Translations under genes and position numbers: made by a program
The notes under the pieces: model-generated
Database searches by the model: none
Told to the model about the DNA's origin: nothing
Seen by the model: only the letters and a program-made list of their open reading frames with translations
Part shown: piece by piece, positions 63,436-64,000 of the stretch
How the letters are laid out: every line of letters starts with the position of its first letter
How positions within the stretch are numbered: the first letter of the stretch is position 1
NCBI GenBank assembly: GCA_036426205.1
Contig: CM071579.1
Span: forward strand, 14,439,122-14,503,121
Direction of reading: 5' to 3'
From: Ascaphus truei
Taxonomy: Eukaryota > Chordata > Amphibia > Anura > Ascaphidae
Length of the DNA stretch: 64,000 bases

Positions 63436-64000
63436 TCCCTGACCACAAAGAGTGAAACCCACTTTGTATATACGTAAATAGGCTTTCATGTGCTTGTCAG
63501 GATTTTGGAATACGGTTTGTTGCTGGTGCCTTGTTTGGCTGAATAAAAGCCTTTACTTGTTTCACCAACTCCAAGTCCCTTGGATTTACTTCGTCTTACA
63601 TTGCCTACATTTGGAGACAGAAGTGTTTGATTCCGGATCCGCCAAGATGCTTGTACTCAAAGCCCTTGTGGACCCAGACAAGGTTTCCTATTAAGTCACT
63701 TACTGTATCGAGTTTATCCACAGGGATACCCCACAGTTCAACTATCTCTGAAGATACAGGATCAGGAGTCTTCCTTGTTGGTGTCGGTAGCTCCATGGTT
63801 GCTCACACCCATTATACTGCGCCATGACTGACCCTATTACCATTGCATTTTATCCTCCCTGTCTCCCACAGCAGGTACTCAGGAAGGTTGAACTCTGTGA
63901 TTCCTCTTCCCGTTCTCTGAAACCAGACAATAAATTGTCCATTAAGGTGCCTCAGAGTCAATGTAGTACTCACTGCAGTAAGTATGTAGAAATTAGCCTG
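63436..64000. other. Possible retroelement internal or LTR fragment, no gene called
   Basis: GAATAAAAGCC at 63540 and a leader-like CATTTGGAGACAGAAG at 63608 hint at another LTR/leader junction. Short frames follow (up to 68 codons), but no domain is recognisable before the window ends. Confidence 0.3.

Noticed and set aside
1..64000. tRNA or rRNA genes
   Set aside because: I saw no cloverleaf with both internal promoter boxes and no rRNA-like conserved stretch on either strand, though a covariance-model search would be more sensitive than reading by eye.

Overview
The window is vertebrate-type repeat DNA, most likely from an anuran amphibian. That placement is inferred from the mix of repeats: palindromic hAT-type MITEs starting CAGGGGTGCTCAA, a Penelope-like element (PLE), a chromodomain Ty3/Gypsy element, an L1/Tx1-like LINE, CR1-like LINE tails, and short retroposons ending in GGCGCTATATAAATAAA. 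I recognise no host protein-coding exon, tRNA, rRNA or CRISPR array. Every long reading frame I can interpret belongs to a mobile element or is a by-product of simple-sequence DNA.

Layout. 0-17 kb: apparently non-coding DNA with minisatellites (4.1-4.56 kb, 6.2-6.4 kb, and a large ~35-bp array at 13.58-15.68 kb), several MITEs, and two copies of an LTR-like interspersed repeat (3.54-4.01 kb on +, 11.3-11.9 kb on -). 17-24 kb: a decayed PLE on the + strand with N-terminal region, RT fragments, GIY-YIG endonuclease and C-terminus. It is broken first by a 1.66-kb hAT-like element full of CT-rich satellite (perfect 8-bp target duplication) and again by a 1.1-kb minus-strand segment flanked by 73-bp direct repeats. 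24-34 kb: MITEs and foldback repeats. Four compact hammerhead-ribozyme-like motifs (20.57, 23.76, 27.98 and 34.36 kb) and several decayed ones lie across 17-34 kb.

35.1-48.1 kb: a Ty3/Gypsy chromovirus with both LTRs and a perfect 5-bp target duplication (ATGTG), itself apparently inserted in an older short retroposon. Its pol gene is split by a 7.15-kb second LTR element in the opposite orientation (perfect 5-bp duplication ATCCT) that has no recognisable pol gene and so looks non-autonomous. One LTR of that second element holds a 0.95-kb 5'-truncated CR1-like LINE. The order of insertion can be read directly: retroposon, then Gypsy, then non-autonomous LTR element, then LINE.

48-55.5 kb: a 20-bp minisatellite, a GC-rich MITE, retroposon tails, a second CR1-like LINE tail, and a long inverted repeat (54.34-55.28 kb) whose right arm carries a nested hAT-like MITE. 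55.55-62.65 kb: an essentially full-length L1/Tx1-like LINE with a 15-bp target duplication, 5' UTR, ORF1, ORF2 (endonuclease, RT, C-terminal zinc motif) and an A-rich tail. ORF2 is interrupted by a 479-bp retroposon, and both ORFs carry stops or frameshifts, so the copy is not functional as it stands. 62.7-63.4 kb resembles a retrovirus-type solo LTR (TATA box, then AATAAA). All family assignments come from motifs read by eye; no database search was possible.
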